A stretch of DNA of 64,000 bases from Methylomagnum ishizawai. Its GTDB lineage: Bacteria > Pseudomonadota > Gammaproteobacteria > Methylococcales > Methylococcaceae. Within the stretch, counting starts at the first letter, position 1. Each line of letters begins with the position of its first letter. Below the pieces are notes generated by a model. It had not been told where the DNA came from and ran no database searches. It saw only the letters and a program-made list of their open reading frames with translations. The position numbers and the translations under genes are program-made. This document shows, in pieces, positions 56,944 through 64,000 of this stretch. Location of the stretch: assembly GCF_019670005.1 (NCBI RefSeq), contig NZ_AP019783.1:2444150-2508149 (forward strand). The letters run 5' to 3'.

Positions 56944-58587
56944 TCAAGCCTCCGCCGCCCGGCCTTTCTGCGGGAACAAGCCACGCGGGCGCTTTTGGAT
57001 GAAGATGATGATGAACACCAGCACCAGGATTTTCGCCAGCACCGCCCCGGCATAGGGTTCGAGGAACTTGTTGGCGACCCCCAGCGAAAAACCGGCGACC
57101 AGGGTGCCCCACAGGTTCCCCACGCCGCCGAACACCACCACCATGAACGAATCGACGATATAGGATTGCCCGAGGTTCGGCCCCACGTTGGTCAATTGGC
57201 TGAGCGCGACCCCGGCCACCCCGGCGATGCCGGAACCCAGGCCGAAGGTCATCGCGTCCACCCGTTCGGTGGGGATGCCCATGGCTTTGGCCATCGCCCG
57301 GTTCTGGGCCACGGCGCGGACTTCGAGGCCCAGCCGGGTGCGCTTGAGGATTTGCAAGAGCAGGGCGAACACCAGCAGGCAGAACAACAGGATGTAGAAG
57401 CGGTTCAAGGTCAGCGACAAGGCGTCGTTGATCTGCACCGAGCCGCTCATCCAGGCGGGGGTGGAGACGCTGCGGTTCAGGGGCGAGAAGATCGAGCGCA
57501 CCGCCTGCTGTAGGAACAGGCTGACGCCGAAGGTCGCCAGCAAGGTTTCCAAGGGGCGGCCATACAGGAAACGGATGATGCCGCGCTCGATGGCGATGCC
57601 GACCAGGGCGGAAATCAGGAACGCCGCCGGGATCGCCACGAACAGCGAGAGTTCCAGATGGTTGGGCATGAGTTGCTGCACCACATAGGTGGTATACGCG
57701 CCCAGCATCATCAGTTCGCCATGGGCCATGTTGATGATGCCCATGACGCCGAAGGTGATGGCCAGCCCGATGGCGGCGAGGACCAGCACCGCCCCGAGGC
57801 TCAGGCCGAAGAACACGGTTTCCACCCCGGAATAGAGTTGCAGCCGGGCCTTGATCTCGGTCAGCGCGGCCTCCGCCGTGTGGCGCACATCGGAATCGGG
57901 TTCCAGGTATTCGCCCGCCTCGTTCTTTTCCAACAGGGCGTTGAGATGGTTCACCACGTCCGCGCCGACTTCGGTGCGTAGCGTGGCGATGGCTTTCAGC
58001 CGGTGGGCCTTGTCGGGGCTGTTCAAATCGGCCAGGGCCAGGGCGAGGCGGATGGCGGAGAGGACCTTGGGGTCTTGTTCTTGGCCGAGCCGGGCCAGGA
58101 GCAGGGCGAGGGTTTCCGGGTCCGGGGCCAGGCTCATGGCTTCCACGGCTTTGAGCCGGACATGGGCGTCGGTGGAATTGAGTTCTAGCCGCCCGATGAG
58201 TTGGCGCAGGGTGGCGCGCAGGGCGTTGTTCAGGTTGATCTTCTTCACATCGAAGCGGCCCGCCGTGCCGAGCTTCTCGCCGCTCAGGGCGTCGGCGATG
58301 GCGTAGCCGTCGTCGGCGCTGTCGCCCGTCACGATGCGGCCATCGGCCTTCTGGTAGAGCAAACGGCCATCGAGCAGGGCTTGCAGGAGCTTCGGCACCC
58401 TCGCGTCCTGGATCGTGGCGAATTGCTGGATGCTGGCTTCCAGCTGGTCCATCGGGGCCGCTTTGATCTGGGCCAAGCCTTCGGCGACCGGATCGCCCGC
58501 CTGGGCCGTCCCGATCCGGCACAGGGCCAGCAGCAGGAGCAGCAACAGGGCGGACAAGGGGCTGGAGTGGGGTTTCATGTCGGACAT
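56944..58587 (-). CDS. urtB: Urea ABC transporter permease UrtB
   Basis: The 547-residue protein has the LivH-like permease in its C-terminal 300 residues (FGVMGIINMAHGELMMLGAY and RAVAQNRAMAKAMGI). The N-terminal 230 residues, after a signal peptide (ALLLLLLLALCRIGTAQAG), are a helical, HEAT-like periplasmic domain characteristic of UrtB. The chosen ATG has GAGGAA six bases upstream. A stem-loop and a terminator-like hairpin separate it from urtA, so the downstream genes may be expressed less than the binding protein. Confidence 0.94.
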   Translation of the reverse strand: MSDMKPHSSPLSALLLLLLLALCRIGTAQAGDPVAEGLAQIKAAPMDQLEASIQQFATIQDARVPKLLQALLDGRLLYQKADGRIVTGDSADDGYAIADALSGEKLGTAGRFDVKKINLNNALRATLRQLIGRLELNSTDAHVRLKAVEAMSLAPDPETLALLLARLGQEQDPKVLSAIRLALALADLNSPDKAHRLKAIATLRTEVGADVVNHLNALLEKNEAGEYLEPDSDVRHTAEAALTEIKARLQLYSGVETVFFGLSLGAVLVLAAIGLAITFGVMGIINMAHGELMMLGAYTTYVVQQLMPNHLELSLFVAIPAAFLISALVGIAIERGIIRFLYGRPLETLLATFGVSLFLQQAVRSIFSPLNRSVSTPAWMSGSVQINDALSLTLNRFYILLFCLLVFALLLQILKRTRLGLEVRAVAQNRAMAKAMGIPTERVDAMTFGLGSGIAGVAGVALSQLTNVGPNLGQSYIVDSFMVVVFGGVGNLWGTLVAGFSLGVANKFLEPYAGAVLAKILVLVFIIIFIQKRPRGLFPQKGRAAEA

Positions 58588-58637
58588 AGGCGTTCCTCGT
58601 TCCCGCCGGGTAGCGGGCGGGCTTGGGTGCCCGTGGG

Positions 58638-58698
58638 TTGGAGCGCAAGGCTTGCCTTGCGATGGGCAGGCCGCCACAGGGCAAGCCCTGCGCTCCAA
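58638..58698. repeat. 61-base inverted repeat in the urtA-urtB gap
   Basis: Two 19-base arms (TTGGAGCGCAAGGCTTGCC and its complement with one mismatch) flank a 23-base loop that holds a further short arm. The sequence resembles repeated extragenic palindromes. It could stabilise the urtA message or be a mobile REP-type element. Confidence 0.75.
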
Positions 58699-58710
58699 AG
58701 CTGGGAATTC

Positions 58711-58735
58711 AAAAAGAAGGGGCGCGGCGCGCCCC
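58711..58735 (-). terminator. Probable partial terminator after urtA
   Basis: On the leftward strand GGGGCGCG-C-CGCGCCCC-type stem (58719-58735) is followed by TTCTTTTT. It would stop part of the transcripts after urtA, leaving fewer for urtBCDE, the usual ratio for binding protein and transporter. Confidence 0.65.
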
Positions 58736-58784
58736 GACAGGTTTCCCGCGCAACGGTACGGGAAGGGGGCCATGAAGCCTTACA

Positions 58785-60083
58785 TCAATATTTCTGGCCG
58801 GAGCATTTCTTGGTCTTGGTGTTGTAGTTGCCGCAATTGATGGGCGCGGTCCAGTCGGCCACGATGGGCTTGGATTCCGGCAGGAAGTCGGACCAGGCGT
58901 CGCCATCGACCAGGCCCTTGGTCTGCCACACCACGGAGAACTGGCCGTCGTCCTGGATTTCGCCGATCAACACCGGCTTGGAGATATGGTGGTTGGGCAG
59001 CATCTTGGAGGTGCCGCCGGTCAGGTTGGGTTGTTCCACGCCGATGATGGCTTTCGCGACCGCGTCGGTGTCGGTGGTCTTGGCTTTCTCCACCGCCTTC
59101 ACCCACATGTTGAAGCCGATGTAATGGGCTTCCATCGGGTCGTTGGTGACGCGCTTGGGGTTCTTGATGAAGGTGTGCCAGTTCTTGATGAACTCGGCGT
59201 TGGCCGGGGTGTCGACCGACATGAAGTAGTTCCAGGCGGCGAGATGGCCGACCAGGGGCTTGGTGTCGATGCCGGACAGTTCTTCCTCGCCCACCGAGAA
59301 CGCCACCACCGGGATCTGTTCGGCGGAAATGCCCTGGTTGCCGAGTTCCTTATAGAACGGCACGTTGGCGTCGCCGTTGATGGTGGAGACCACGGCGGTC
59401 TTCTTGCCCGCCGAGCCGAATTTCTTGATGTCGGCCACGATGCTCTGCCAATCGGAATGGCCGAACGGCGTGTAGTTGATCATGATATCGGCGGGCTTGA
59501 CACCCTTGGCTTTCAGATAGGCTTCCAGGATTTTGTTGGTGGTGCGCGGATAGACGTAGTCGGTGCCGGCCAGCACCCAGCGCTTCACCTTCAAATCCTT
59601 CATCAGATAATCCACCGCCGGGATGGCCTGTTGGTTCGGGGCCGCGCCGGTGTAGAACACGTTCTTGGAGGATTCCTCGCCCTCGTACTGTACCGGGTAG
59701 AACAACAGGCCGTTCAATTCCTCGACCACCGGCAACACCGATTTCCGCGACACCGAGGTCCAGCAGCCGAAGATCGCCGCCACCTTGTCCTTGCTGATGA
59801 GTTCGCGGGTCTTTTCGGCGAACAAGGGCCAGTTGGAGGCGGGATCGACCACCACCGGCTCCAGCTTCTTGCCGAGGAGGCCGCCTTTCTTGTTCTGCTC
59901 GTCGATCAGCATCAGCATGGTGTCCTTCAGCGTGGTTTCGCTGATGGCCATGGTGCCGGACAGGGAATGCAGGATGCCGACCTTGATGGTGTCCTCGGCT
60001 TCCGCGCCGAAGGCGACCAGGGTCAGGCCGGCCACGGCCAGGGATTGGAACAGGCGGCGCAGGGGATGTTTGGGTAGGGACAT
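58785..60083 (-). CDS. urtA: Urea ABC transporter substrate-binding protein UrtA
   Basis: The 432-residue periplasmic protein binds urea (or short amides) and delivers it to UrtBC. It has a signal peptide (LFQSLAVAGLTLVAFGAEA), then TIKVGILHSLSGTMAISE, GCWTSVSRKSVLPVVEE, LLFYPVQYEGEESSKNVFYTGAAPNQQ and TDYVYPRTTNKILEAYL, all typical of UrtA rather than amino-acid binding proteins. A GAGGAG site precedes the ATG. The 73-base gap from the porin gene holds a GC-rich hairpin but no clear T run, so co-transcription is plausible. Confidence 0.97.
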   Translation of the reverse strand: MSLPKHPLRRLFQSLAVAGLTLVAFGAEAEDTIKVGILHSLSGTMAISETTLKDTMLMLIDEQNKKGGLLGKKLEPVVVDPASNWPLFAEKTRELISKDKVAAIFGCWTSVSRKSVLPVVEELNGLLFYPVQYEGEESSKNVFYTGAAPNQQAIPAVDYLMKDLKVKRWVLAGTDYVYPRTTNKILEAYLKAKGVKPADIMINYTPFGHSDWQSIVADIKKFGSAGKKTAVVSTINGDANVPFYKELGNQGISAEQIPVVAFSVGEEELSGIDTKPLVGHLAAWNYFMSVDTPANAEFIKNWHTFIKNPKRVTNDPMEAHYIGFNMWVKAVEKAKTTDTDAVAKAIIGVEQPNLTGGTSKMLPNHHISKPVLIGEIQDDGQFSVVWQTKGLVDGDAWSDFLPESKPIVADWTAPINCGNYNTKTKKCSGQKY

Positions 60084-60156
60084 GGAATGCTCCTCGTGAT
60101 GATGGGGGGCGGGGACGGCCAGGCGCGCCCCCGCGAAGTTTTTTGGAAGTCGGGAA

Positions 60157-61389
60157 TTAGATTTGCAACTGGAAGCCCAGCAGGATGGAACTCACATGGC
60201 TGCCGGTGGCGGTCGAGGTGTAGTTCAAGCCCTTGGTGAACATGTCGCTGTAGTTGTAAACCAGCGACAGCTTGGCGTTGTGGCCGTCGATCACGTAGTT
60301 GAGGCCGGCTTCCCAGTTGTTGCGGTCGCTGCTGTTGAAGGGCATGGCTTCCACATAGCGCAGGTACGGCTGGAACTGGCCGATCCAGACCTTGTCCGGG
60401 ACCAGGTACATGGCGCTGATATCGTAGGCGTTGCCCTCGAACAGGTCGAAGCCGGGGGTCTGGGATTGGCGCTGGGCCATGCCATAGCCGCCGCTGATGC
60501 CGTAGTTCTTGTATTCGCCGTTGAAGGTGAGGACGCCGGAGTCGCCGCCGTTGAGGTTCTGTTCATACAGCACGTCCACCGTGGTGCCGCGGAAGTTGCC
60601 GGGATCGGTGGCGGTGCCCGCGCCGTCCTCCTGGTACTGGTTGGAAACACCGATGGTGAAGATATCGCCGCCCTTGCCGTAATAGGTGCCCGAGGTGTAG
60701 TAGCCGGGGTTCTTCTCGACATCGAGGAAGTTGAAGGCGAAGCGCTGGGCGTAGAGGATATTGTCGTTCTGGTTCGCGCCGTTGCGTAGGCCCCGGAAGA
60801 AACCGACGGCGTATTGGAAGCGGTTCTCGTAGACCGCGCCCCAGATCGTGGCGCCGTCGTCGCGGCCATAGGAACCGGCGGAATTGCCGTTGGATTGGAT
60901 GGTGACGTTATAGTCCGAGGGCTCGAACGGGGTGCCGGTGCGGAACATGTCGTACACGGCGCTGAAGAAGGGACCGTTCATCTCGCGGCGTTCGGCGGGG
61001 ACCAGCATCCGGCCCATCCACAGGTTGATCATCGGGTCGTATTCGATCTTGCCGATGGCGTCCAGCACCCGGATCTCGCCACCGTTGTTGCAGGTTTGGC
61101 AATCGGTGTTGAATTCGAGCTTGAGGTACTTGAAGATCTGGCCGTTGATGTAGAGACGGATGTTGTCGAGGTTGAAATCGTTCGACCATTGGGTGCCGTT
61201 CGCCGCGCCTTTCTCGGTGGCGCTGAAGCTGGTGCGCAGCCCCGCCCCGATGCTGATCCATTTGGTGTCGTCGATCTTGAAGGTCGCCCCGGCCTCCGCA
61301 TGGGGCGCGTAGCCCGCCGAGAACGCGAGCGTGATGGCGGCGGGCAACAGCGCCAAGCGCCGGCCGCCTAGGGTTTGGGTGTTATGCAT
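60157..61389 (-). CDS. Outer-membrane porin, probably serving urea uptake
   Basis: The 410-residue protein has a signal peptide (ending HAEAGATF) and a beta-barrel pattern of alternating residues throughout, with a C-terminal strand LLGFQLQI. Loops are rich in Gly/Asn/Tyr. A short Cys pair (DCQTCNNGG, about residue 105) could form a disulfide in a loop. It resembles phosphate-selective or short-chain amide porins; the substrate is inferred from location, first in the urt operon. AGGGG precedes the chosen ATG. Confidence 0.85.
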   Translation of the reverse strand: MHNTQTLGGRRLALLPAAITLAFSAGYAPHAEAGATFKIDDTKWISIGAGLRTSFSATEKGAANGTQWSNDFNLDNIRLYINGQIFKYLKLEFNTDCQTCNNGGEIRVLDAIGKIEYDPMINLWMGRMLVPAERREMNGPFFSAVYDMFRTGTPFEPSDYNVTIQSNGNSAGSYGRDDGATIWGAVYENRFQYAVGFFRGLRNGANQNDNILYAQRFAFNFLDVEKNPGYYTSGTYYGKGGDIFTIGVSNQYQEDGAGTATDPGNFRGTTVDVLYEQNLNGGDSGVLTFNGEYKNYGISGGYGMAQRQSQTPGFDLFEGNAYDISAMYLVPDKVWIGQFQPYLRYVEAMPFNSSDRNNWEAGLNYVIDGHNAKLSLVYNYSDMFTKGLNYTSTATGSHVSSILLGFQLQI

Positions 61390-61429
61390 GGTTTCGACCC
61401 CTGAAGGTTTGGCTTGAATGACGGGGCCC

Positions 61430-61520
61430 ATTAAAATTTCCGCGCCCTATCTCAACAATCAGTCATCTGACTCATCAGTCAAATGACGTATGCCGGACGC
61501 GCCATCGCCGACGCTATAGT
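61430..61520. promoter_or_regulatory. Divergent promoters with duplicated AGTCA-N2-TGAC operator
   Basis: Leftward promoter for the porin: -35 TTGTTG (complement at 61453-61458), 17-base spacer, -10 TTTAAT (complement at 61430-61435). Rightward candidate for the lipoprotein-urease operon: -10 TATAGT at 61515-61520 with a poor -35. Between them two palindromes, AGTCATCTGACT (61461-61472) and AGTCAAATGACG (61477-61488), are spaced 16 bases apart, centred about 50 bases upstream of either expected start. That position suits an activator. Confidence 0.55.
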
Positions 61521-61597
61521 CCGGGCAGGCCAGGGGACTGGCGGTTCATTCCGGTATCGCCGGGCCGGTCCCTCCAACCCCAAGGAAACCCAACACC

Positions 61598-62560
61598 ATG
61601 AATCCCACTCCCGGAAAGCGCCGCGCACGGTGGCTCCGCCTGTCCGTCCTGACCGTCCTCGCGGGTTGCGCGGAACAAGCGCCTTATCGGGGCGTCCGCC
61701 CCGATCCGGCCCAGGTCCACAAGATCGGCCTCAAGATCGATCCCATGCTCGCCGGGAGCCGCGCCGACGGCGCCAAGCTCAAGGACATGGCCGCCCGCGC
61801 CGCCCGGAACCTGGGCGGCTGGGGTTATGCGGTGGAGGCGGGGAGCGGGGACTTCAGCCATATCCTCGAAGCCAAGATCGATCCGGTGGCGCATAAAAGC
61901 ACGCCGCCCGGCTTTTCCATGAGCATGGGCGATTCCGACCCCCGCGCGCTGGAATTCCAGAAAGCCTACGTCCTGCCGGTGGATTGCGTGATCTATCCGG
62001 TGGCGCGGCCCCAGGACCGCGCCAGCCTGTACATGGATTTCGTCGCCAAGGACACTTCCATCAGCGATCCCGATTCGACCCGGACCTATGTGGACCATAT
62101 CTCCACGGTCTGTTTCAACCTGCTGGAGGATTTGAAGATCAAGCGGACCCAGGCCGCGCCCGCCGCCCAGAAGGCGGAGACGCCCGCCAATTCGGACACG
62201 TGGTTCCCCGAGGTGCGGGTCGAGGTGCGCAATAAAACCGTGACGCCCGCGCCGGTCGCGGCTCCGGCGGTCCCGGCAGCGTCCGCGCCCAGCGCGCCGC
62301 CGCCAACGGTCCCGGTCCGGCCGGTTCCAGCGCCAGCGGTGCCCAAGCCAACGGCGACCCCGTCCGCGCCGGTCCCGCCGATGGCCGCCCCGAAGCCCGC
62401 CCCGCCGCCGGTTCAATCCACGGCCCCCGTGCCGTCCCAGCCGCAGGCCCCCGCGGTGACCACCGAAACCGCCACCGATCCCGGCAATGGCAAAAAGGAA
62501 ATGATCATCCACAACCAGGGCAGCCCCATCATCCTGGAATTCGGCTACGAGCGGAAATGA
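61598..62560 (+). CDS. Predicted lipoprotein with Pro/Ala-rich tail, urease operon
   Basis: The 320-residue product has a lipoprotein signal with lipobox LAGC (Cys24). Residues about 30-200 form a soluble domain ([36 protein letters not shown]) with two Cys. Residues about 215-290 are Pro/Ala-rich with repeated [10 protein letters not shown]-like runs, probably an extended wall-spanning linker, and a short conserved end reads [18 protein letters not shown]. It overlaps ureD by four bases and so is tied to the urease genes. I know no family; an envelope role such as stabilising the porin or Urt complex is speculation. Confidence 0.75.
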   Translation: MNPTPGKRRARWLRLSVLTVLAGCAEQAPYRGVRPDPAQVHKIGLKIDPMLAGSRADGAKLKDMAARAARNLGGWGYAVEAGSGDFSHILEAKIDPVAHKSTPPGFSMSMGDSDPRALEFQKAYVLPVDCVIYPVARPQDRASLYMDFVAKDTSISDPDSTRTYVDHISTVCFNLLEDLKIKRTQAAPAAQKAETPANSDTWFPEVRVEVRNKTVTPAPVAAPAVPAASAPSAPPPTVPVRPVPAPAVPKPTATPSAPVPPMAAPKPAPPPVQSTAPVPSQPQAPAVTTETATDPGNGKKEMIIHNQGSPIILEFGYERK

Positions 62561-63378
62561 GTCCCGTGGCCCCGGAAGGCTGGCGGGCCGGGTTGGAACT
62601 GGGATTCGCGGCCACGGGGTCCGGCAAGACCCTATTGGCCCGGCGGCGGCACCACGGTCCGCTCGCGGTGCAGCGGCCTTTCCATCCCGAGGGCGGCGTC
62701 TGCCATGTGTATCTGCTGCATCCGCCCGGCGGCGTGGTGGGGGGGGATCGGCTGTCGATCCGGGTCGGCGTCGATCCGGGCGCCGCGGCTTTGCTCACCA
62801 CCCCGGCGGCGGGCAAGTTCTACCGCAGCGCCGGACCCTGGGCCCGGCAGGCGGTGGCGCTGGACGTGGGGCCGGGCGCGGCGCTGGAATGGCTGCCGCA
62901 GGAAACGATTGTCTACCAAGGTGCCCGCCTGTCTTCGGAAACGCAGGTGGACTTGCGGGAAGGTGCCCGCTTCCTGGGCTGGGAAGTGCTGACCCTGGGC
63001 CGTCCCGCCGCGGGCGAAGGTTTCGAGGCCGGCGAGGCCGGGCTGGATTGGCGGATCGATCTCGAAGGCCGGCCGCTCTATTGGGAACGGCTGGTGCTGG
63101 ACCCTGTGGCGTTCCGGGCCAACTGGGGTTTGCGCGGGCGTCCGGCCTTGGGCACCCTGTTCGCCTATCCGGCCACGGTGGCGCAGATGGACACCGTGCG
63201 CGGACTCGTCGGCGACAGCCCGGACCTGGGCGTCAGCCTGATCGAAGGCTTGTTGGTCTGCCGGGGCTTGGATGCCAGGGCCGATCTGCTGCGGCGGTTT
63301 TTCGAGCGGGTTTGGGCGGCGCTGCGGCCCGGTGTGATGGATCGGCCCGCCTGCCCGCCGCGTATCTGGGCGACTTGA
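62557..63378 (+). CDS. ureD: Urease accessory protein UreD
   Basis: UreD (UreH) forms part of the UreDFG complex that inserts nickel into apo-urease. The 273-residue product has [63 protein letters not shown] and [14 protein letters not shown], matching the family. A GSGKT string near residue 23 is not a P-loop. It overlaps the lipoprotein gene (ATGA) and precedes ureA by 74 bases. Confidence 0.96.
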   Translation: MSPVAPEGWRAGLELGFAATGSGKTLLARRRHHGPLAVQRPFHPEGGVCHVYLLHPPGGVVGGDRLSIRVGVDPGAAALLTTPAAGKFYRSAGPWARQAVALDVGPGAALEWLPQETIVYQGARLSSETQVDLREGARFLGWEVLTLGRPAAGEGFEAGEAGLDWRIDLEGRPLYWERLVLDPVAFRANWGLRGRPALGTLFAYPATVAQMDTVRGLVGDSPDLGVSLIEGLLVCRGLDARADLLRRFFERVWAALRPGVMDRPACPPRIWAT

Positions 63379-63452
63379 TCCATACCGCGCCCGGTCCGGG
63401 GCGGTTGCGCCGCGCCGCATCCGGGCTGCGAAAACGCAAACGAGAGGGAAAC

Positions 63453-63755
63453 ATGCAACTCACACCCCGAGAAAAAGACAAGCTATTGATCTTCACCGCC
63501 GCCCTCCTGGCCGAGCGCCGCAAGGCCCGTGGCCTCAAGCTCAACCATCCCGAAGCCGTGGCCTATCTCTCCGCCGCCATCATGGAGGGAGCCCGCGATG
63601 GCCGTTCCGTGGCCGAGCTGATGGACTATGGCCGTTTGCTCCTGACCCGCGCCGATGTGATGGAGGGCGTGCCGGAACTGATCCCCGATGTCCAGGTCGA
63701 GGCCACCTTCCCGGACGGCACCAAGCTGGTGACGGTCCACAATCCCATCGAATAG
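63453..63755 (+). CDS. ureA: Urease gamma subunit
   Basis: The 100-residue product begins [23 protein letters not shown] and ends [14 protein letters not shown], the standard urease gamma chain. Urease hydrolyses urea to ammonia and carbamate in the cytoplasm; gamma is structural. GAGAGGG precedes the ATG. ureB follows after 34 bases, and ureC should lie past the edge. Confidence 0.98.
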   Translation: MQLTPREKDKLLIFTAALLAERRKARGLKLNHPEAVAYLSAAIMEGARDGRSVAELMDYGRLLLTRADVMEGVPELIPDVQVEATFPDGTKLVTVHNPIE

Positions 63756-63789
63756 CCGCTTTCCACCCACCCCAACCCTTGGTTTTCCC

Positions 63790-64000
63790 ATGATCCCAGG
63801 CGAAATCATCCCCGCCGACGGCAGCATCGAATTGAACGCGGGCCGTCCCGTCCTCGTCCTCACGGTGGCGAACACCGGCGACCGGCCCATCCAGGTCGGC
63901 TCCCATTACCATTTCTCCGAGACCAACCCGGCCCTTGGCTTCGACCGGGCGAAGGCCCGTGGCCACCGGCTCGATATCCCGGCGGGCACGGCGGTGCGCT
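63790..64000 (+). CDS. ureB: Urease beta subunit (partial, cut by right edge)
   Basis: Seventy codons are visible: [20 protein letters not shown], then [29 protein letters not shown] and [13 protein letters not shown], the urease beta chain. A normal beta chain is about 100-105 residues, so about thirty are missing. It is a separate gene from ureA, not fused. Confidence 0.97.
   Translation, partial: MIPGEIIPADGSIELNAGRPVLVLTVANTGDRPIQVGSHYHFSETNPALGFDRAKARGHRLDIPAGTAVR

Noticed and set aside
61514-62512. Leftward 332-codon open frame
   Set aside because: Antisense to the lipoprotein gene; Gly/Arg-rich product caused by the Pro/Ala-rich linker on the other strand.
62557-62650. GSGKT string in UreD as a P-loop
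   Set aside because: The Gly required four residues before GKT is absent, and UreD is not a nucleotide-binding family.

Overview
The window looks like chromosome from a high-GC gammaproteobacterium, most plausibly a methylotroph or methanotroph of the Methylococcaceae type. This is an inference. It rests on gammaproteobacterial gene pairs (mutY-yggX, nudJ-mnmA, a DUF2066 gene beside purM), a DUF2956 gene, RdgC, and formate-tetrahydrofolate ligase, a C1-metabolism enzyme. No methane monooxygenase or methanol dehydrogenase gene lies in the window to confirm it. I saw no rRNA, tRNA, CRISPR array or intact insertion sequence.

Layout. 1-2.7 kb: a PAS histidine kinase and double-receiver regulator (left edge, partial), then a small secreted protein. 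3.0-5.7 kb: rdgC and an L,D-transpeptidase with a Pro/Tyr-rich tail. 5.7-10.5 kb: yggX, mutY, a Tat-exported multicopper oxidase with Met/His-rich loops, a Blc-type lipocalin and a DUF2956 protein. 10.6-16.1 kb: a cyclic-di-GMP cluster (PAS-GGDEF-EAL protein, degenerate GGDEF protein, HD-GYP response regulator). 16.2-21.9 kb: a heavy-metal RND efflux operon in the order outer-membrane factor, adaptor, pump, joined by stop/start overlaps. 22.2-35 kb: a mixed region with a secreted protein, fhs, a less GC-rich ATPase/DUF4276 pair that may be a defence system, wecB, an atypical Nramp-like transporter, HU, a membrane CxxCH protein, nudJ-mnmA, a DUF29 remnant and a GT61 glycosyltransferase. 35-48.6 kb: mostly housekeeping (purB, lolA, rarA, PilZ, birA, coaX, SPOR-like, methyltransferase, ctaA, pgsA, DUF2066, purM, GT2, cupin, SprA-related, repeat protein).

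48.7-64 kb is a coherent nitrogen-scavenging island. A transporter-fused hybrid histidine kinase and its LuxR-type regulator (minus strand) stand next to a divergent PuuE-type allantoinase. Then come urtE, urtD, urtC, urtB and urtA (urea ABC importer) and an outer-membrane porin, all transcribed leftwards from one end. Divergent from the porin are a lipoprotein gene, ureD, ureA and ureB (cut by the right edge). The likely flow is porin to UrtABCDE to urease, with allantoinase feeding ureide breakdown and the kinase/regulator pair sensing a purine-like or ureide ligand. A duplicated AGTCA-N2-TGAC palindrome sits midway between the two divergent putative promoters (61430-61520) and is a candidate operator.

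The most notable items are the NCS1-permease/Cys-cluster/hybrid-kinase fusion, that shared operator, the ATPase-DUF4276 pair, the Nramp-like protein without the DPGN and MPH motifs, and the YPYG-rich transpeptidase tail.
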